A DNA stretch of 64,000 bases from Pedobacter ginsenosidimutans (GTDB lineage Bacteria; Bacteroidota; Bacteroidia; Sphingobacteriales; Sphingobacteriaceae): the NCBI RefSeq assembly GCF_001442625.1, contig NZ_LMZQ01000013.1, positions 186,001 to 250,000 of the forward strand, given 5' to 3'. Under the pieces are notes generated by a model. It had not been told where the DNA came from, did no database searches, and saw only the letters and a program-made list of their open reading frames with translations. The number at the start of each line of letters is the position of its first letter. Within the stretch, counting starts at the first letter, position 1. The position numbers and the translations under genes are program-made. Positions 27,028 to 36,206 of this stretch are shown piece by piece.

Positions 27028-28347
27028 TTATTTTCTTTCTGGTTTGTTATAGAGTACTGGCACCATTTTAATCTGGCGGTAAAGCAAAAACGTTACAATA
27101 ATGCTTAGAGATACGTAAATGGCCGAGAAGATATAAAACGAGTAAGCAATACCCGGCATCGGTGTAACGGCATCCTTAGTGCGCATAATGCCATAAATAA
27201 TCCATGGCTGTCTACCAACCTCCGTAACTACCCAGCCGGCCTCTAAAGCGATGTAACCAAGCGGAATGGCCACAACAAATAATTTCAACAGCCAGCGTTT
27301 CTCGGTTAAGGGTTTCTTTTTAAATAAAATGAAGAAATAAGTTAAGGATACTAAAAGGAGCAGCGTACCAATCCCAACCATAATCTGGAAAGCATAATGG
27401 GTGATGGCTACCGGAGGATGTTCGTTTTCGGGAATCTGATCTAAACCCTTTACTTCAGCTTTGAAATCGCCATGGGCCAGAAAACTTAAAGCGCCAGGGA
27501 TTTCGATTGCACCTTTTACCGTTTTATCTTTTTCATTCACAATGCCGCCGATTAATAGTGGAGCAGGTTTTTCAGTTTTGTACAATGCCTCCATTGCAGC
27601 AAGTTTAGCAGGTTGCCTTTTGGCTACATCTTTTGCCGAAATATCGCCACTCAAAGGCTGCAATAATGCGCCAATGCATGCAAATATGGCCGCTATTTTA
27701 AAAGCTTTCAAATGAAATGCTGCATTACGGTTTCTCAGGATCATTAAAGCATGTACACCTGCCACAGCAAAGCCCGTAGCGGTAAATGCGGCTAAACACA
27801 TGTGTAAAGCCTGACTAAACCATGCTTTATTGAACATGGCCTGTATGGGATCGATATTCAGGTATTTTCCGTTTATAAAATCAAAACCCGCCGGGCTGTT
27901 CATCCAGGCATTTGCGGCAACAACCAGTATTCCGGACGCTAAACCACTCACCCCTACAACCATCCCGGTAAACCAATGGAACCATTTATTTAACTTATTC
28001 CAGCCATACAAGAAAAAGCCAAGGGCTATCGCTTCGATAAAAAAGGCTGTTCCCTCTAGCGAAAAAGGCATCCCGAATATTGGCCCGGCGTGATCCATAA
28101 ACTTTGGCCAAAGTAATCCTAATTCGAAAGATAACATGGTACCCGATACCGCACCGGTAGCAAAAAATATGGCTACTCCTTTACTCCAGGCTTTAGTAAG
28201 ATTTTTATATACCTCATCGTTTGTTTTAAGCCATTTATAATGCGATACGGCCATAAAGAAAGGCATAACCATGCCAATACATGAAAAAATGATGTGGAAG
28301 CCTAACGATAAGGCCATTTGGGAACGGGCTGCAATAAAATCATCCAT
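27028..28347 (-). CDS. cydA: Cytochrome bd ubiquinol oxidase subunit I
   Basis: The 439-residue subunit carries the heme-ligand His18 in ALSLGFHIIFSCIGMVMPF. It also has FELGLLWPKFMDHAGPIFGMPFSLEG and the late EVGRQPWIIYGIMRTKDAVTP (GRQPW) motif. It oxidises quinol and, with CydB, reduces oxygen to water while generating proton motive force. No assembly transporter (cydCD) is in the window. A TATATTTG box lies 24 bases before the start, so cydAB has its own promoter. Confidence 0.95.
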   Translation of the reverse strand: MDDFIAARSQMALSLGFHIIFSCIGMVMPFFMAVSHYKWLKTNDEVYKNLTKAWSKGVAIFFATGAVSGTMLSFELGLLWPKFMDHAGPIFGMPFSLEGTAFFIEAIALGFFLYGWNKLNKWFHWFTGMVVGVSGLASGILVVAANAWMNSPAGFDFINGKYLNIDPIQAMFNKAWFSQALHMCLAAFTATGFAVAGVHALMILRNRNAAFHLKAFKIAAIFACIGALLQPLSGDISAKDVAKRQPAKLAAMEALYKTEKPAPLLIGGIVNEKDKTVKGAIEIPGALSFLAHGDFKAEVKGLDQIPENEHPPVAITHYAFQIMVGIGTLLLLVSLTYFFILFKKKPLTEKRWLLKLFVVAIPLGYIALEAGWVVTEVGRQPWIIYGIMRTKDAVTPMPGIAYSFYIFSAIYVSLSIIVTFLLYRQIKMVPVLYNKPERK

Positions 28348-28370
28348 GAGCTGTAGATTTTGAATTGTAA

Positions 28371-28378
28371 CAAATATA
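28371..28378 (-). promoter_or_regulatory. Probable -7 element of the cydAB promoter
   Basis: On the minus strand TATATTTG is a full match to TAnnTTTG and lies 23 bases upstream of the cydA ATG. The -33 box is not evident. Confidence 0.5.
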
Positions 28379-28570
28379 GTTGTTAAACACTAAAGCCTAC
28401 GGTAATTCAATGACGTTGAAAGGATTATTTTAAATATAGAACGTTTATAAATTGAAAAAAGATTTGGTTGTTCTTTAATACATGAACACCAAATTTCAAG
28501 GTTTTCATCCTGAAAGATAATTTATTATAAAAATCAATACGAATGACAGGGTGGTAATGATTTAATATAT
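28379..28570. other. Gene-free spacer upstream of cydA
   Basis: I see nothing beyond AT-rich sequence and the expected upstream part of the cyd promoter. Together with the repeats at 28571 and 28736 it separates two minus-strand genes by 435 bases. Confidence 0.4.
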
Positions 28571-28603
28571 TGCATTAAGATTCCCGCCTGCGCGAGAATG
28601 ACG
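28571..28603. repeat. ATGACG-ended palindrome (family C)
   Basis: TGCATTAAGATTCCCGCC and TGCGCGAGAATGACG match the copies at 25865 and 53014 with one base changed in the stem. Confidence 0.75.
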
Positions 28604-28735
28604 ATCATTCTATTGGATTCTTTCAATGGTATCGGAGTTGAAGGATTGTCCATGGAATTAATTCGTTCAAAAATTTATTAGCAAAAAAATTCTTTTCCCA
28701 ATAAATTTGGACAAGATAATAATTACTGCTTATAA

Positions 28736-28775
28736 GATTGCTTCGTCGGCTGAAAAAGCCTTCTCGCAATGACGA
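28736..28775. repeat. ATGACG-ended palindrome (family E)
   Basis: AGATTGCTTCGTCGGCT and AGCCTTCTCGCAATGACGA flank a GAAAA loop. It ends 8 bases from the stop codon of the MBL-fold gene at 28783. Confidence 0.65.
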
Positions 28776-28782
28776 AAATCTT

Positions 28783-29682
28783 CTAAACCCCTTTCAACTC
28801 ATCATAAGCAGCACCTAAACTCCTTTGAATGCCATCTCCCTTCCATTCTGTTGCATTTGGGATTGAGCTTGCTTTTAGAATGTCTTCTTTACTTTTACCT
28901 GCTTTGATTTCACCGCTCACAAAAGTTAAAAGGTTCTGCAGGTAATTTTGAAAAGCTTTAACATCTGCTTTGTTTCCGGTCACTTTTTCAGGATCCAAGC
29001 TATGTCCCCAGATAAACAAGGTATCTTTATCAAATTGAGCCAAAATTTTATCCAATGCCGTGATCCAATTGCCAATGTGTGCGCCATTTTCCCGATCAAT
29101 GTAAGGAAACTTACGGTTGAATACCAAATCGCCTACATGCGCAATATTTGCGTGCTCAAAATGATAAACGGCATCGCCATTGGTATGACCGGAACCATAA
29201 TAGTAAGCTTTTATGTTTTCATCGCCCACTTTTGCAGTCCATTTTGTTCCAAAAGTAGTATCAGGCAGTAACTGTTTATCTAAATTATTTGCTTTCTCCG
29301 CAGCTCTTTTTTGGTTCACCAACGAATTTTGATGCGCCACAACTTTTTCGGCCAATCCTTTAAATGAGATATTGCCAGCGGTATGGTCGCCATGATGGTG
29401 GGTATTAATCAGGTATTTGAAAGGTTTTTCACCCAGTTTTTTTAATTCTTCGATCACATGCGGTGCCGAAGTTGGGAACTGGGCATCTACCACTACAAAA
29501 CCATTGCTGGAATTTAACCAGCCTATTGTACCGCCCTGTTCGGTAAATATCCCCACATTATTGCGCAATGGTTTAAAGTTATAGGCACGCATTAGCGCTT
29601 GCTGTGCAAAAACATCAGTTTTATAAATTGACAGCAAGGCCATGGCCAATGCCGAGTTTTTGATAAAATTTCTTCTTTCCAT
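28783..29682 (-). CDS. Exported MBL-fold metallo-hydrolase
   Basis: The 299-residue protein begins MERRNFIKNSALAMALL, a twin-arginine-like or Sec signal. It has the metallo-beta-lactamase zinc motifs THHHGDHTAGN, SGHTNGDAVYHF, HVGDLVFNR and FIWGHSLDP. The pattern fits a periplasmic MBL hydrolase of the SoxH or quinoprotein-relay type rather than a proven beta-lactamase. Substrate unknown. It is a single gene. Confidence 0.85.
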   Translation of the reverse strand: MERRNFIKNSALAMALLSIYKTDVFAQQALMRAYNFKPLRNNVGIFTEQGGTIGWLNSSNGFVVVDAQFPTSAPHVIEELKKLGEKPFKYLINTHHHGDHTAGNISFKGLAEKVVAHQNSLVNQKRAAEKANNLDKQLLPDTTFGTKWTAKVGDENIKAYYYGSGHTNGDAVYHFEHANIAHVGDLVFNRKFPYIDRENGAHIGNWITALDKILAQFDKDTLFIWGHSLDPEKVTGNKADVKAFQNYLQNLLTFVSGEIKAGKSKEDILKASSIPNATEWKGDGIQRSLGAAYDELKGV

Positions 29683-29762
29683 TTTGGGATTTAGCTAAAA
29701 AACCACAGCAATTGCTGTGGTTTAAATTTAGTCATTTTGTTCGTAAATTATATTCTGACCAG

Positions 29763-29966
29763 TTATATTCCTGAACCAGGTGTTGGTCCGGGTTCGTGTC
29801 CTGGCCCTAGTGGATTATTTTTTCGTTTATCATCTTTGTTAAAAAGATTAGTGGTTATTTTCGATGATTTATTTTCATCTAAAGAATCATGATCTCTCAC
29901 ATCTTCTACTTTTTTATCTAGCAAATCGTTCTCAACAACTTTACCTTTTTCCTTATTTGTTTCCAT
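29763..29966 (-). CDS. Small hypothetical protein with Gly-Pro-rich tail
   Basis: The 67-residue protein is highly charged (METNKEKGKVVENDLL). It ends in GPGHEPGPTPGSGI, a short Gly-Pro-rich tail unlike the rest. It has no signal peptide, membrane helix or cysteine. I do not recognise the family, and I know of no function. It may be a conserved small protein of this group, or less likely a precursor with a processed C-terminal tail. It lies 80 bases upstream of the MBL-fold gene on the same strand. Confidence 0.5.
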   Translation of the reverse strand: METNKEKGKVVENDLLDKKVEDVRDHDSLDENKSSKITTNLFNKDDKRKNNPLGPGHEPGPTPGSGI

Positions 29967-30086
29967 AGTACTGTAAATTGATCTATTAAAGAAACAAGTG
30001 AAAAATAAGATTGTTTTTGCTTAGTTGTTTTGGGAATGGCTTTATTGACACCAAATTTCCATGTTTGGTGGCTCACTTCTTCTCTA
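29967..30086. other. Short spacer, no gene seen
   Basis: Nothing recognisable apart from AT-rich sequence before the twin palindromes at 30087 and 30149. Confidence 0.4.
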
Positions 30087-30107
30087 GTCTTAGCATCTCG
30101 CTAAGAC
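30087..30107. repeat. First GTCTTAGC palindrome
   Basis: GTCTTAGC, five bases (ATCTC), then GCTAAGAC: an eight-base perfect dyad. A near copy with a different loop lies 42 bases away at 30149. Confidence 0.8.
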
Positions 30108-30140
30108 CTTTCAATTAATCTTGTTTATGCTTCAGTAGCA

Positions 30141-30171
30141 AAAACTAAAGTCTTAGCGCGACGCTAAGACT
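30141..30171 (-). terminator. Second GTCTTAGC palindrome, terminator-like for the helicase gene
   Basis: AGTCTTAGC and GCTAAGACT (nine bases each) flank GCGAC. On the minus strand the stem is followed by TTTAGTTTTT. It lies 37 bases after the helicase stop codon, so it may end that transcript. Confidence 0.6.
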
Positions 30172-30207
30172 AGTTTAGGTTTTTAACACCCCGACCGTAC
30201 ACATATA

Positions 30208-33200
30208 CTAATTACTTTTCCGCTTTACAAATAAGACCTCTGGTAAAATTATTTTAATTTCTTCTGTCGCTCCTTCTTTTAGCCAGTAAAGGACAAAATT
30301 CACTTTTGCCCCTTTCAGATCGTAACCTTTTTTGGATTGTGATTCTATTTCAGAAATAAATTTCTTTGAGAATTTAAGAACAGACTGGCCATTTAAGTTC
30401 TTACATTCATCTCCATCAACAATTAATACCTCTCCACTTATTAATGGTGATATTAAATTTTGCTTATTGGCAGTATAATCTAACCAGATATCAGTATGTG
30501 TTAAGTTGCATACAATTTCTTCCAATTCAGGATATACATTGTTATCCTCAATCCTTTCTAAATTTTCGACTTCGATCTGATCCAGGTAATTGCCATTTAA
30601 ATGGACTGACAAATTATTTTTAGCCCTGGTCATTCCTACATACAATTGCCTTTTAGTACTATCCTTACTCATATCAAAATCTTTTAAAAGCAGAAAAACA
30701 TTATCATATTCTTTGCCCTTTGCTTTATGGATGGTAGAAACCATAATTGTTTCACTATTATCACTAAAAAAATCCTCGATCTTTGATTCTTTGATAAAAA
30801 CGTCAAAATCAGACTTATACTTGATTTTTGGGTTAACAGCTTCAAAATCACGGATGAGGTGATCACAGATTTTAAATTTGGAGCTTTTTTTAAATTTATA
30901 GCTTAATTCGCGGTATGCGTTGGCCCAAACCTCGTCACTGTAAGTATATACTTCATCATTTGTTACCAATTTTGTTAAGAAAAACCTGATTTCGGCAAGA
31001 TTATATAGATTAAAAGAATCATTCGTTTGTATTAACTGCGCCGGCACTTTATATTTCAGCAAGCTACCAACAACCATGGCTGCTTCTTCATTTGTTTTTG
31101 TTAATACGCATGTTGTTCCAGTTAATCCAGTTTGCAGAATATTATCAACCAATGGGGAAATTAAATTGCCGCTTTTATGATGGATTATTTTTATGTTGCC
31201 ATTATCCCTACGTATTGGAATAATTGGCGTTATTTTTAAACGATGGCTTACTTTTGTGATGAATTGATTACTGAAAGAAACCAAATTCCGTTTACTCCGA
31301 TAATTATCAATCAATTCATACTTAACAGCGTCTTTTTTATTGATAAATTCTTCCAGATATTTCGAATCTGCATTTCTAAACTCATAAATGTTCTGATCAT
31401 CATCACCAACGGCAATCACCCGCATTTCTTCATTTTGCTCCATTAAGGTATTAATCAGCTCAAATTCATCGGCATTCATATCCTGTGCTTCATCAATTAC
31501 CAAAACGGCTTTAGTGATTTTACTGATTTCTACTTCATTACTTTTTATTTTGGCTATTGTATTTTTTAGAATTGCATCTGCTTTTTCCAAACTTCCTACC
31601 TTTCCAAGTAGGTCGAAGCAAAAAGAATGAAAAGTTTTGATCTCGACAAAGCCCGCCGCATTGCCAATTAGTGCCAGCAGTCGTTTTTTAAACTCTGTAG
31701 CTGCTGCCCTAGAAAAAGTAAGCATTAATAACTGCTCATGCTTTACATCTTCCATTAATAAAAGAGAGGCCAGCTTATGCACCAATACCTTTGTTTTTCC
31801 GCTTCCGGGGCCAGCTGCTACAACAATATATCTGTTTTCTTTATCTCCTATTATCTGCGATTGGCTTTGAGACAAACTACCGAACAACTGACGATATTTA
31901 GCAGGGGTAATATTCCGTTTTATTTCATTCTGACGGTTTGAATCAAAGTATTTATTCACAAATGACGAGTAATTTAACTGGAAATAATCATTAACAAATG
32001 CTAAGGCCAAATTATAATTTTCGATCATTTTCTTTGCATACTCCCCAACAATATGGATCTGTTGTATCTTATTTTCGTAAAACTGACTTAGTTTTTCATA
32101 ATCTTCGGCCTTATACCTTCTTTTATTATCATTTTCCAATCTATCTATTGTTAAACGGTTATAGATCACCATAAAACCGCCTTCAATTTTAATTGCTTCT
32201 ATCCTGGAGAGATAAAAGAGGGTATCTTCTACATCATCGATAGTAACAGTAAGTTGAAATAAACTGGTCCTATTATGAAAAGCATCCTTTAGTCCGTGCA
32301 CCGAAAATTCGACCAATACTTCATCCTTTTCGGCATTTTCTTTACTACTGTTGGATTTATCATATAAATATTCTACTATAAAACGAGCCAATTCATGTCT
32401 TTTATTTAGATTACCTGTCAACGAACCTAACAATGGCGTGGTAATTACTGTAATGTGATTTTTGGAGGCTGAATGATTTTGCCTCTTGATCCAGTTCTTT
32501 ATTGTCCAAAAATTGATAATGGTTTTGATTTTGTTGGGCGTAAAATCACTAAATCCCAAAGATTCTGCTTCTTCATTTAGTTCTTTCAGGTTGATTGTTC
32601 TTTTCTGTTCTTTAAAAACCGGCAATAAGAAGTTCTCAATTTTTCTAAATGTTTCTACAATACTCAGTGAGCGGTTGCGGTTTTCATTCTTTTTAATAAA
32701 AGCGGTTAAATCCATCGTATCAGCAAGAATTTTCTCTTCCCGTAGCAAGTTTATAATATGGATCACATCTTCTTTTACGATCCCCAAATGATCGGATATA
32801 TAATCAACACGTGCCTCACCTCCATCATCCGAAGCCAGTTTTCTACTTTTGCTCGATAGCAGTTTCTTGATAATCCGGATCGCCTTTTCTTTCTGTTTTT
32901 CATCAAACCTAAAGGAATTGTTAATTTTATCGATAGCCTCCTGAGCTGTTTTGGCCAAAATGCTATTGGCAAAAACCCGGGGCATATTTTGTCCACGCTT
33001 TAGGTATCCAGCTTCTTCTAAGGCTGCAATAGCCGTAGTAACCCTTGTTTCCATTTCATTAACACTATCGTCCCATCCTGCTTTTCTAGCAATTTCCAAT
33101 GCAGAATTTGAAACATTTAAACGAAATCGTGTAATATCTTTTACCGCTTTCCAAATCTGCTGGATTTCTTTAATGCTTAGTTTGGTTTGATTAAGCAAAA

Positions 33201-35007
33201 TAAAATGTTTGCTTAAATCTTCTTCGTTAAACAATACATAACAAACTGCCGATAGCTTTTCATCACGGCCTGCCCTGCCCGCTTCCTGAACATAATTTTC
33301 TAAAGAGTCGGATATATCATAATGCACCACCATCCCAACATCTTTTTTATCTACCCCCATCCCAAATGCAGAAGTAGCAACCATAATATCGGTTTGTCCG
33401 GCGATAAATTCGTTCTGACTTTTTGTTTTTTCGCTTGATTCCATCCCCGCGTGATAAAAAGCTACAGAAAAACCATCCTGTAATAAGCGATTAGCCAGCT
33501 TAACAGCCCTACCCCTTCTGGATACATACACAATGGTTGGGCATAGTTTTTCCTCTATCAGATCTCTTAGCGCATTATATTTTTCTTCTTCGTCGTTCTT
33601 TTCAAATACATTGTAGCTTAGGTTTGTTCTCGAAGCCTTCGAACTAAAAACCTCCAGATCAAGCGACAATTTATTTTTAAAATAATTTCTGATGTCTTCT
33701 ATCACATTCTGCTTTGCGGTGGCTGTAAAACAGGAAACGGGAATACCATCTTCGAGATTCTTCTTTTCCTGCAATAGCTTGATAAAGTCTCCTATATACA
33801 GGTAATCAACCCTAAAATCTTGCCCCCATGAAGAGAAACAATGTGCCTCATCTATTACGAAACGGATAATTTTCCGCCCCAAAAGGAGCCTTTCTATTGA
33901 TTTAGACCGTAAAGATTCTGGAGATATATAAAGCATTGATGCTGAGCCATCCTCTACCCGCTCAAAAGATTTCCCCCGCTCTATTGGGTCTAGCAGACCG
34001 TTTATTGTAACTGCTTCAGTTATTCCTATTTTTTCCAGATTATCTACCTGATCTTTCATTAAAGACTGTAGAGGAGAAATAATGACGGTAAGTCCTTTTG
34101 CATTTGCACCGGCCATTAAAGCTGGCACCTGAAATGTTATGGATTTGCCTCCTCCTGTAGGAAATACAGCTAAAATAGATTTATTATCAATGGCTGCCTG
34201 TACTGATTTTTCCTGCAGGGGCTCATCCGCATAAAGTCTGTACGAATCAAACCCGAAATATTTTTTTAATCCTTTACGGATGTCTAATGCAGTGTTACAA
34301 TATTCACAACCGGTTAAACATGGCTTGTTTGTTAATTCAGCCATGATACGCTCAACCTTTGGATAATTTTTTAATACCCACCGTGGTGTAATTGAATCCC
34401 TGTTTTGGCAATTGATTATGGATAAACAGTAAGCCAGCTCTACAGGATCCTGTTGTACAATTTTATCAAGATCTGCATGTTCACAGATTTTGGATTGAAA
34501 TCCACCACGGATAATGCTGGCAATTTCAATACGTTCAGCCTGAAAATTAATAAATTTAAAAAAGGCACTAAACTCTTTTTTATCCTGTAACAGGGTATGA
34601 AATATCTGTTTCTGCTGGCTATCTAATCGATCAAACGTGGCAACTTCATCATAAAAGAGATCCTTAGTTTTTATAGCATCATTTAAGGGATTATTTAATT
34701 CTTCCACTTGAAGTTTATCATCTTTTAATAAAGCATGATAAGGTTTATTTGGAAAAAGCAGCGGTGATAAATACAGCGTATCAATAACCTGTAGATTATC
34801 TAATCCGGTTATTGATTTTTTAAGGTGTGGTATATCATGATAAATAATATTATGTCCACAAATGAATTCGGTATTGTTTAAAAATAAAGAAATGGATTCG
34901 GTAGAATTTGAATGGATACTTGTTCCATCGTTCTTTACACCGCCAATGTCAAGGATTTTTAGTGTATCGGGATTGATTTCGGTATCTACAAAAGCTATTG
35001 ATTTCAT
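30208..35007 (-). CDS. Exonuclease-RecQ-UvrD fusion helicase
   Basis: The 1599-residue protein joins three enzymes. Residues 1 to about 120 look like a DnaQ/DEDD exonuclease: Asp8 and Glu10 in VDTE, GHN at 51-53 with Asp58, and Asp110 in NDAIKT. A cysteine cluster (Cys230, Cys234, Cys237) may bind metal. A RecQ-type SF2 helicase follows: Walker A FPTGGGKS ending at 289, DEAH at 386-389, and QEAGRAGRD at 574-582. After a long wing region comes an SF1 UvrD/Rep helicase: Walker A AAGPGSGKT ending at 1072, DEAQD at 1172-1176, GDDDQNIYEFR at 1201-1211, and YVGMTRAK at 1456-1463. All ATPase motifs are intact. It probably unwinds and trims DNA in repair or in defence against foreign DNA; which one is unknown. 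It is a single gene with no nearby partner. Confidence 0.88.
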   Translation of the reverse strand: MKSIAFVDTEINPDTLKILDIGGVKNDGTSIHSNSTESISLFLNNTEFICGHNIIYHDIPHLKKSITGLDNLQVIDTLYLSPLLFPNKPYHALLKDDKLQVEELNNPLNDAIKTKDLFYDEVATFDRLDSQQKQIFHTLLQDKKEFSAFFKFINFQAERIEIASIIRGGFQSKICEHADLDKIVQQDPVELAYCLSIINCQNRDSITPRWVLKNYPKVERIMAELTNKPCLTGCEYCNTALDIRKGLKKYFGFDSYRLYADEPLQEKSVQAAIDNKSILAVFPTGGGKSITFQVPALMAGANAKGLTVIISPLQSLMKDQVDNLEKIGITEAVTINGLLDPIERGKSFERVEDGSASMLYISPESLRSKSIERLLLGRKIIRFVIDEAHCFSSWGQDFRVDYLYIGDFIKLLQEKKNLEDGIPVSCFTATAKQNVIEDIRNYFKNKLSLDLEVFSSKASRTNLSYNVFEKNDEEEKYNALRDLIEEKLCPTIVYVSRRGRAVKLANRLLQDGFSVAFYHAGMESSEKTKSQNEFIAGQTDIMVATSAFGMGVDKKDVGMVVHYDISDSLENYVQEAGRAGRDEKLSAVCYVLFNEEDLSKHFILLNQTKLSIKEIQQIWKAVKDITRFRLNVSNSALEIARKAGWDDSVNEMETRVTTAIAALEEAGYLKRGQNMPRVFANSILAKTAQEAIDKINNSFRFDEKQKEKAIRIIKKLLSSKSRKLASDDGGEARVDYISDHLGIVKEDVIHIINLLREEKILADTMDLTAFIKKNENRNRSLSIVETFRKIENFLLPVFKEQKRTINLKELNEEAESLGFSDFTPNKIKTIINFWTIKNWIKRQNHSASKNHITVITTPLLGSLTGNLNKRHELARFIVEYLYDKSNSSKENAEKDEVLVEFSVHGLKDAFHNRTSLFQLTVTIDDVEDTLFYLSRIEAIKIEGGFMVIYNRLTIDRLENDNKRRYKAEDYEKLSQFYENKIQQIHIVGEYAKKMIENYNLALAFVNDYFQLNYSSFVNKYFDSNRQNEIKRNITPAKYRQLFGSLSQSQSQIIGDKENRYIVVAAGPGSGKTKVLVHKLASLLLMEDVKHEQLLMLTFSRAAATEFKKRLLALIGNAAGFVEIKTFHSFCFDLLGKVGSLEKADAILKNTIAKIKSNEVEISKITKAVLVIDEAQDMNADEFELINTLMEQNEEMRVIAVGDDDQNIYEFRNADSKYLEEFINKKDAVKYELIDNYRSKRNLVSFSNQFITKVSHRLKITPIIPIRRDNGNIKIIHHKSGNLISPLVDNILQTGLTGTTCVLTKTNEEAAMVVGSLLKYKVPAQLIQTNDSFNLYNLAEIRFFLTKLVTNDEVYTYSDEVWANAYRELSYKFKKSSKFKICDHLIRDFEAVNPKIKYKSDFDVFIKESKIEDFFSDNSETIMVSTIHKAKGKEYDNVFLLLKDFDMSKDSTKRQLYVGMTRAKNNLSVHLNGNYLDQIEVENLERIEDNNVYPELEEIVCNLTHTDIWLDYTANKQNLISPLISGEVLIVDGDECKNLNGQSVLKFSKKFISEIESQSKKGYDLKGAKVNFVLYWLKEGATEEIKIILPEVLFVKRKSN

Positions 35008-35069
35008 AAAAACGGCAAACTGAGGGCATTAATAACTGATTATCTAATATGCAATATAATAAAACGAGA

Positions 35070-35088
35070 TGTATATCTATTATATACA
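35070..35088. promoter_or_regulatory. Palindrome upstream of the helicase gene, possible operator
   Basis: TGTATAT and ATATACA form a seven-base dyad around CTATT, 63-81 bases upstream of the start at 35007. It lies where a promoter or repressor site would be expected, but no regulator gene is nearby. Confidence 0.35.
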
Positions 35089-35155
35089 ACTATTTGTTTT
35101 TAAGAATATTATGGCTCCCGACTTCATGCTGAATTGCCAAGTTCTTTGTCTACAT

Positions 35156-35189
35156 AAAAAAATCCCAGTGAAAACTGGGACTTTTTTAT
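35156..35189. terminator. Bidirectional hairpin terminator
   Basis: TCCCAGT and ACTGGGA flank a GAAA loop, with an A-run on the left and a T-run on the right, so it could work on both strands. It isolates the helicase promoter from the upstream spacer. Confidence 0.7.
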
Positions 35190-35405
35190 TCGATTATCAG
35201 TTATTTTTAAGATAATGAAAGAATGACAATCAATTCTATAAAGATTGTTTCATCCAATAAAATTTGGACTAGGTATTAAATAAGAAGAGTCCATATTTGA
35301 TCCTCCATCTGAGCATAGCAATAAACCTTATGGTTGGTGAACTACCAACCAAGCAATTAAAAGATTCTTCATTGCATTCAGAATGACAGAATTATAAAGA
35401 GAAGT
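35190..35405. other. Gene-free spacer
   Basis: Only short repeat-like words are seen, such as GAATGACAGAATT and TTGGTTGGTGAACTACCAACCAA-like dyads near 35330-35355. No frame is convincing. Confidence 0.4.
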
Positions 35406-35529
35406 CGTCATCTCGATTCAATAGTAATCGGATGAAGCGCGCTACCTGTACCGATTTTCATCAGTAGCGAAACAGAGAGATCTATCTAGGCAGATTTCTC
35501 GACTGCGTTGCACTCCGCTCGAAATGACG
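35406..35529. repeat. Palindromic intergenic repeat, ATGACG-ended (family B)
   Basis: It opens CGTCATCTCGATTC and closes CGCTCGAAATGACG. The inner arms are GAGAGATCT and GATTTCTCG. It is larger than the copy at 3996 because of an insert reading CGGATGAAGCGCGC. Confidence 0.75.
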
Positions 35530-35547
35530 GCATCTCGACGGCAGATT

Positions 35548-35751
35548 TTAAAACATTGCTCCGGGAAGTTTTCCTAATTCGTGAATGCAGCCGAAAGAAT
35601 GAAACCTTCTTTTATGGATTTTGTTGAAATGATTTGAAGATTCAAACGAAAATGGATTAAGGATAAACTTGTAAATGTGTTTCCTTTCTTCATTTAATTT
35701 TTCTTCCTGCTTCGCGTTCTCTAGATTTTGATTGTTTTGGCTCTTTTCCAT
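35548..35751 (-). CDS. Possible small protein, uncertain
   Basis: A 67-residue frame starts MEKSQNNQNLENAKQEEK and has a charged N-terminus and a more hydrophobic C-terminus. There is no ribosome binding site, signal or known motif. It lies between repeats. It could be a real small gene or a chance frame, and I lean towards chance. Confidence 0.25.
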   Translation of the reverse strand: MEKSQNNQNLENAKQEEKLNEERKHIYKFILNPFSFESSNHFNKIHKRRFHSFGCIHELGKLPGAMF

Positions 35752-35775
35752 GACGATATAGATTGTTGAAAACAT

Positions 35776-36060
35776 GGTTAGTTTTCAGGGTTAACAATTT
35801 TAATCAGAATGCTTTTTTCAGCTACTCTATGCAATTGTAAAAAAGCTATTTAAAATTTGCTTAACCTTATACCACGGGAAATTTGATAAGGTTTCGTTCT
35901 GGAACAACATTAAAATGGCGTGGATTGCCTTTATCTTAATTAAATATAAGTTTTATTTTCGGGTTTTGCAAGAGTTTTTTTACCTCACCAAAAGCCGTAA
36001 TTATTTTAAAGCGATTTTTCATTTTGGAAATCAGGTACAGTGGCATTTAGGCAAGTACAG
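35776..36060. other. Gene-free spacer
   Basis: The plus-strand frame at 35915-36142 runs into repeat family A sequence and lacks any motif, so I do not call it a gene. I see no other feature. Confidence 0.45.
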
Positions 36061-36115
36061 CCCTACTCTCCACTTTATCCCGATAGAATCGGGATGCTCG
36101 TTCCGATCAGGTTTA
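36061..36115 (-). repeat. Dispersed intergenic repeat, family A copy 4 (partial)
   Basis: On the minus strand it reads AAACCTGATCGGAACGAG, then CATCCCGATTCTATCGGG, and breaks off soon after. It points away from copy 5 at 36207, so the pair form a large inverted arrangement. Confidence 0.7.
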
Positions 36116-36206
36116 GGTGGCACAGTCTGCAATACTATTTGAGGGTGCAGAATAGATCAGGCATCATGCCATTAAACCCTCAATAACAGCACTGGCCTCA
36201 GTTTGT

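Noticed and set aside
35915-36142. Plus-strand frame of 75 codons
   Set aside because: It runs into repeat family A copy 4 and has no support.
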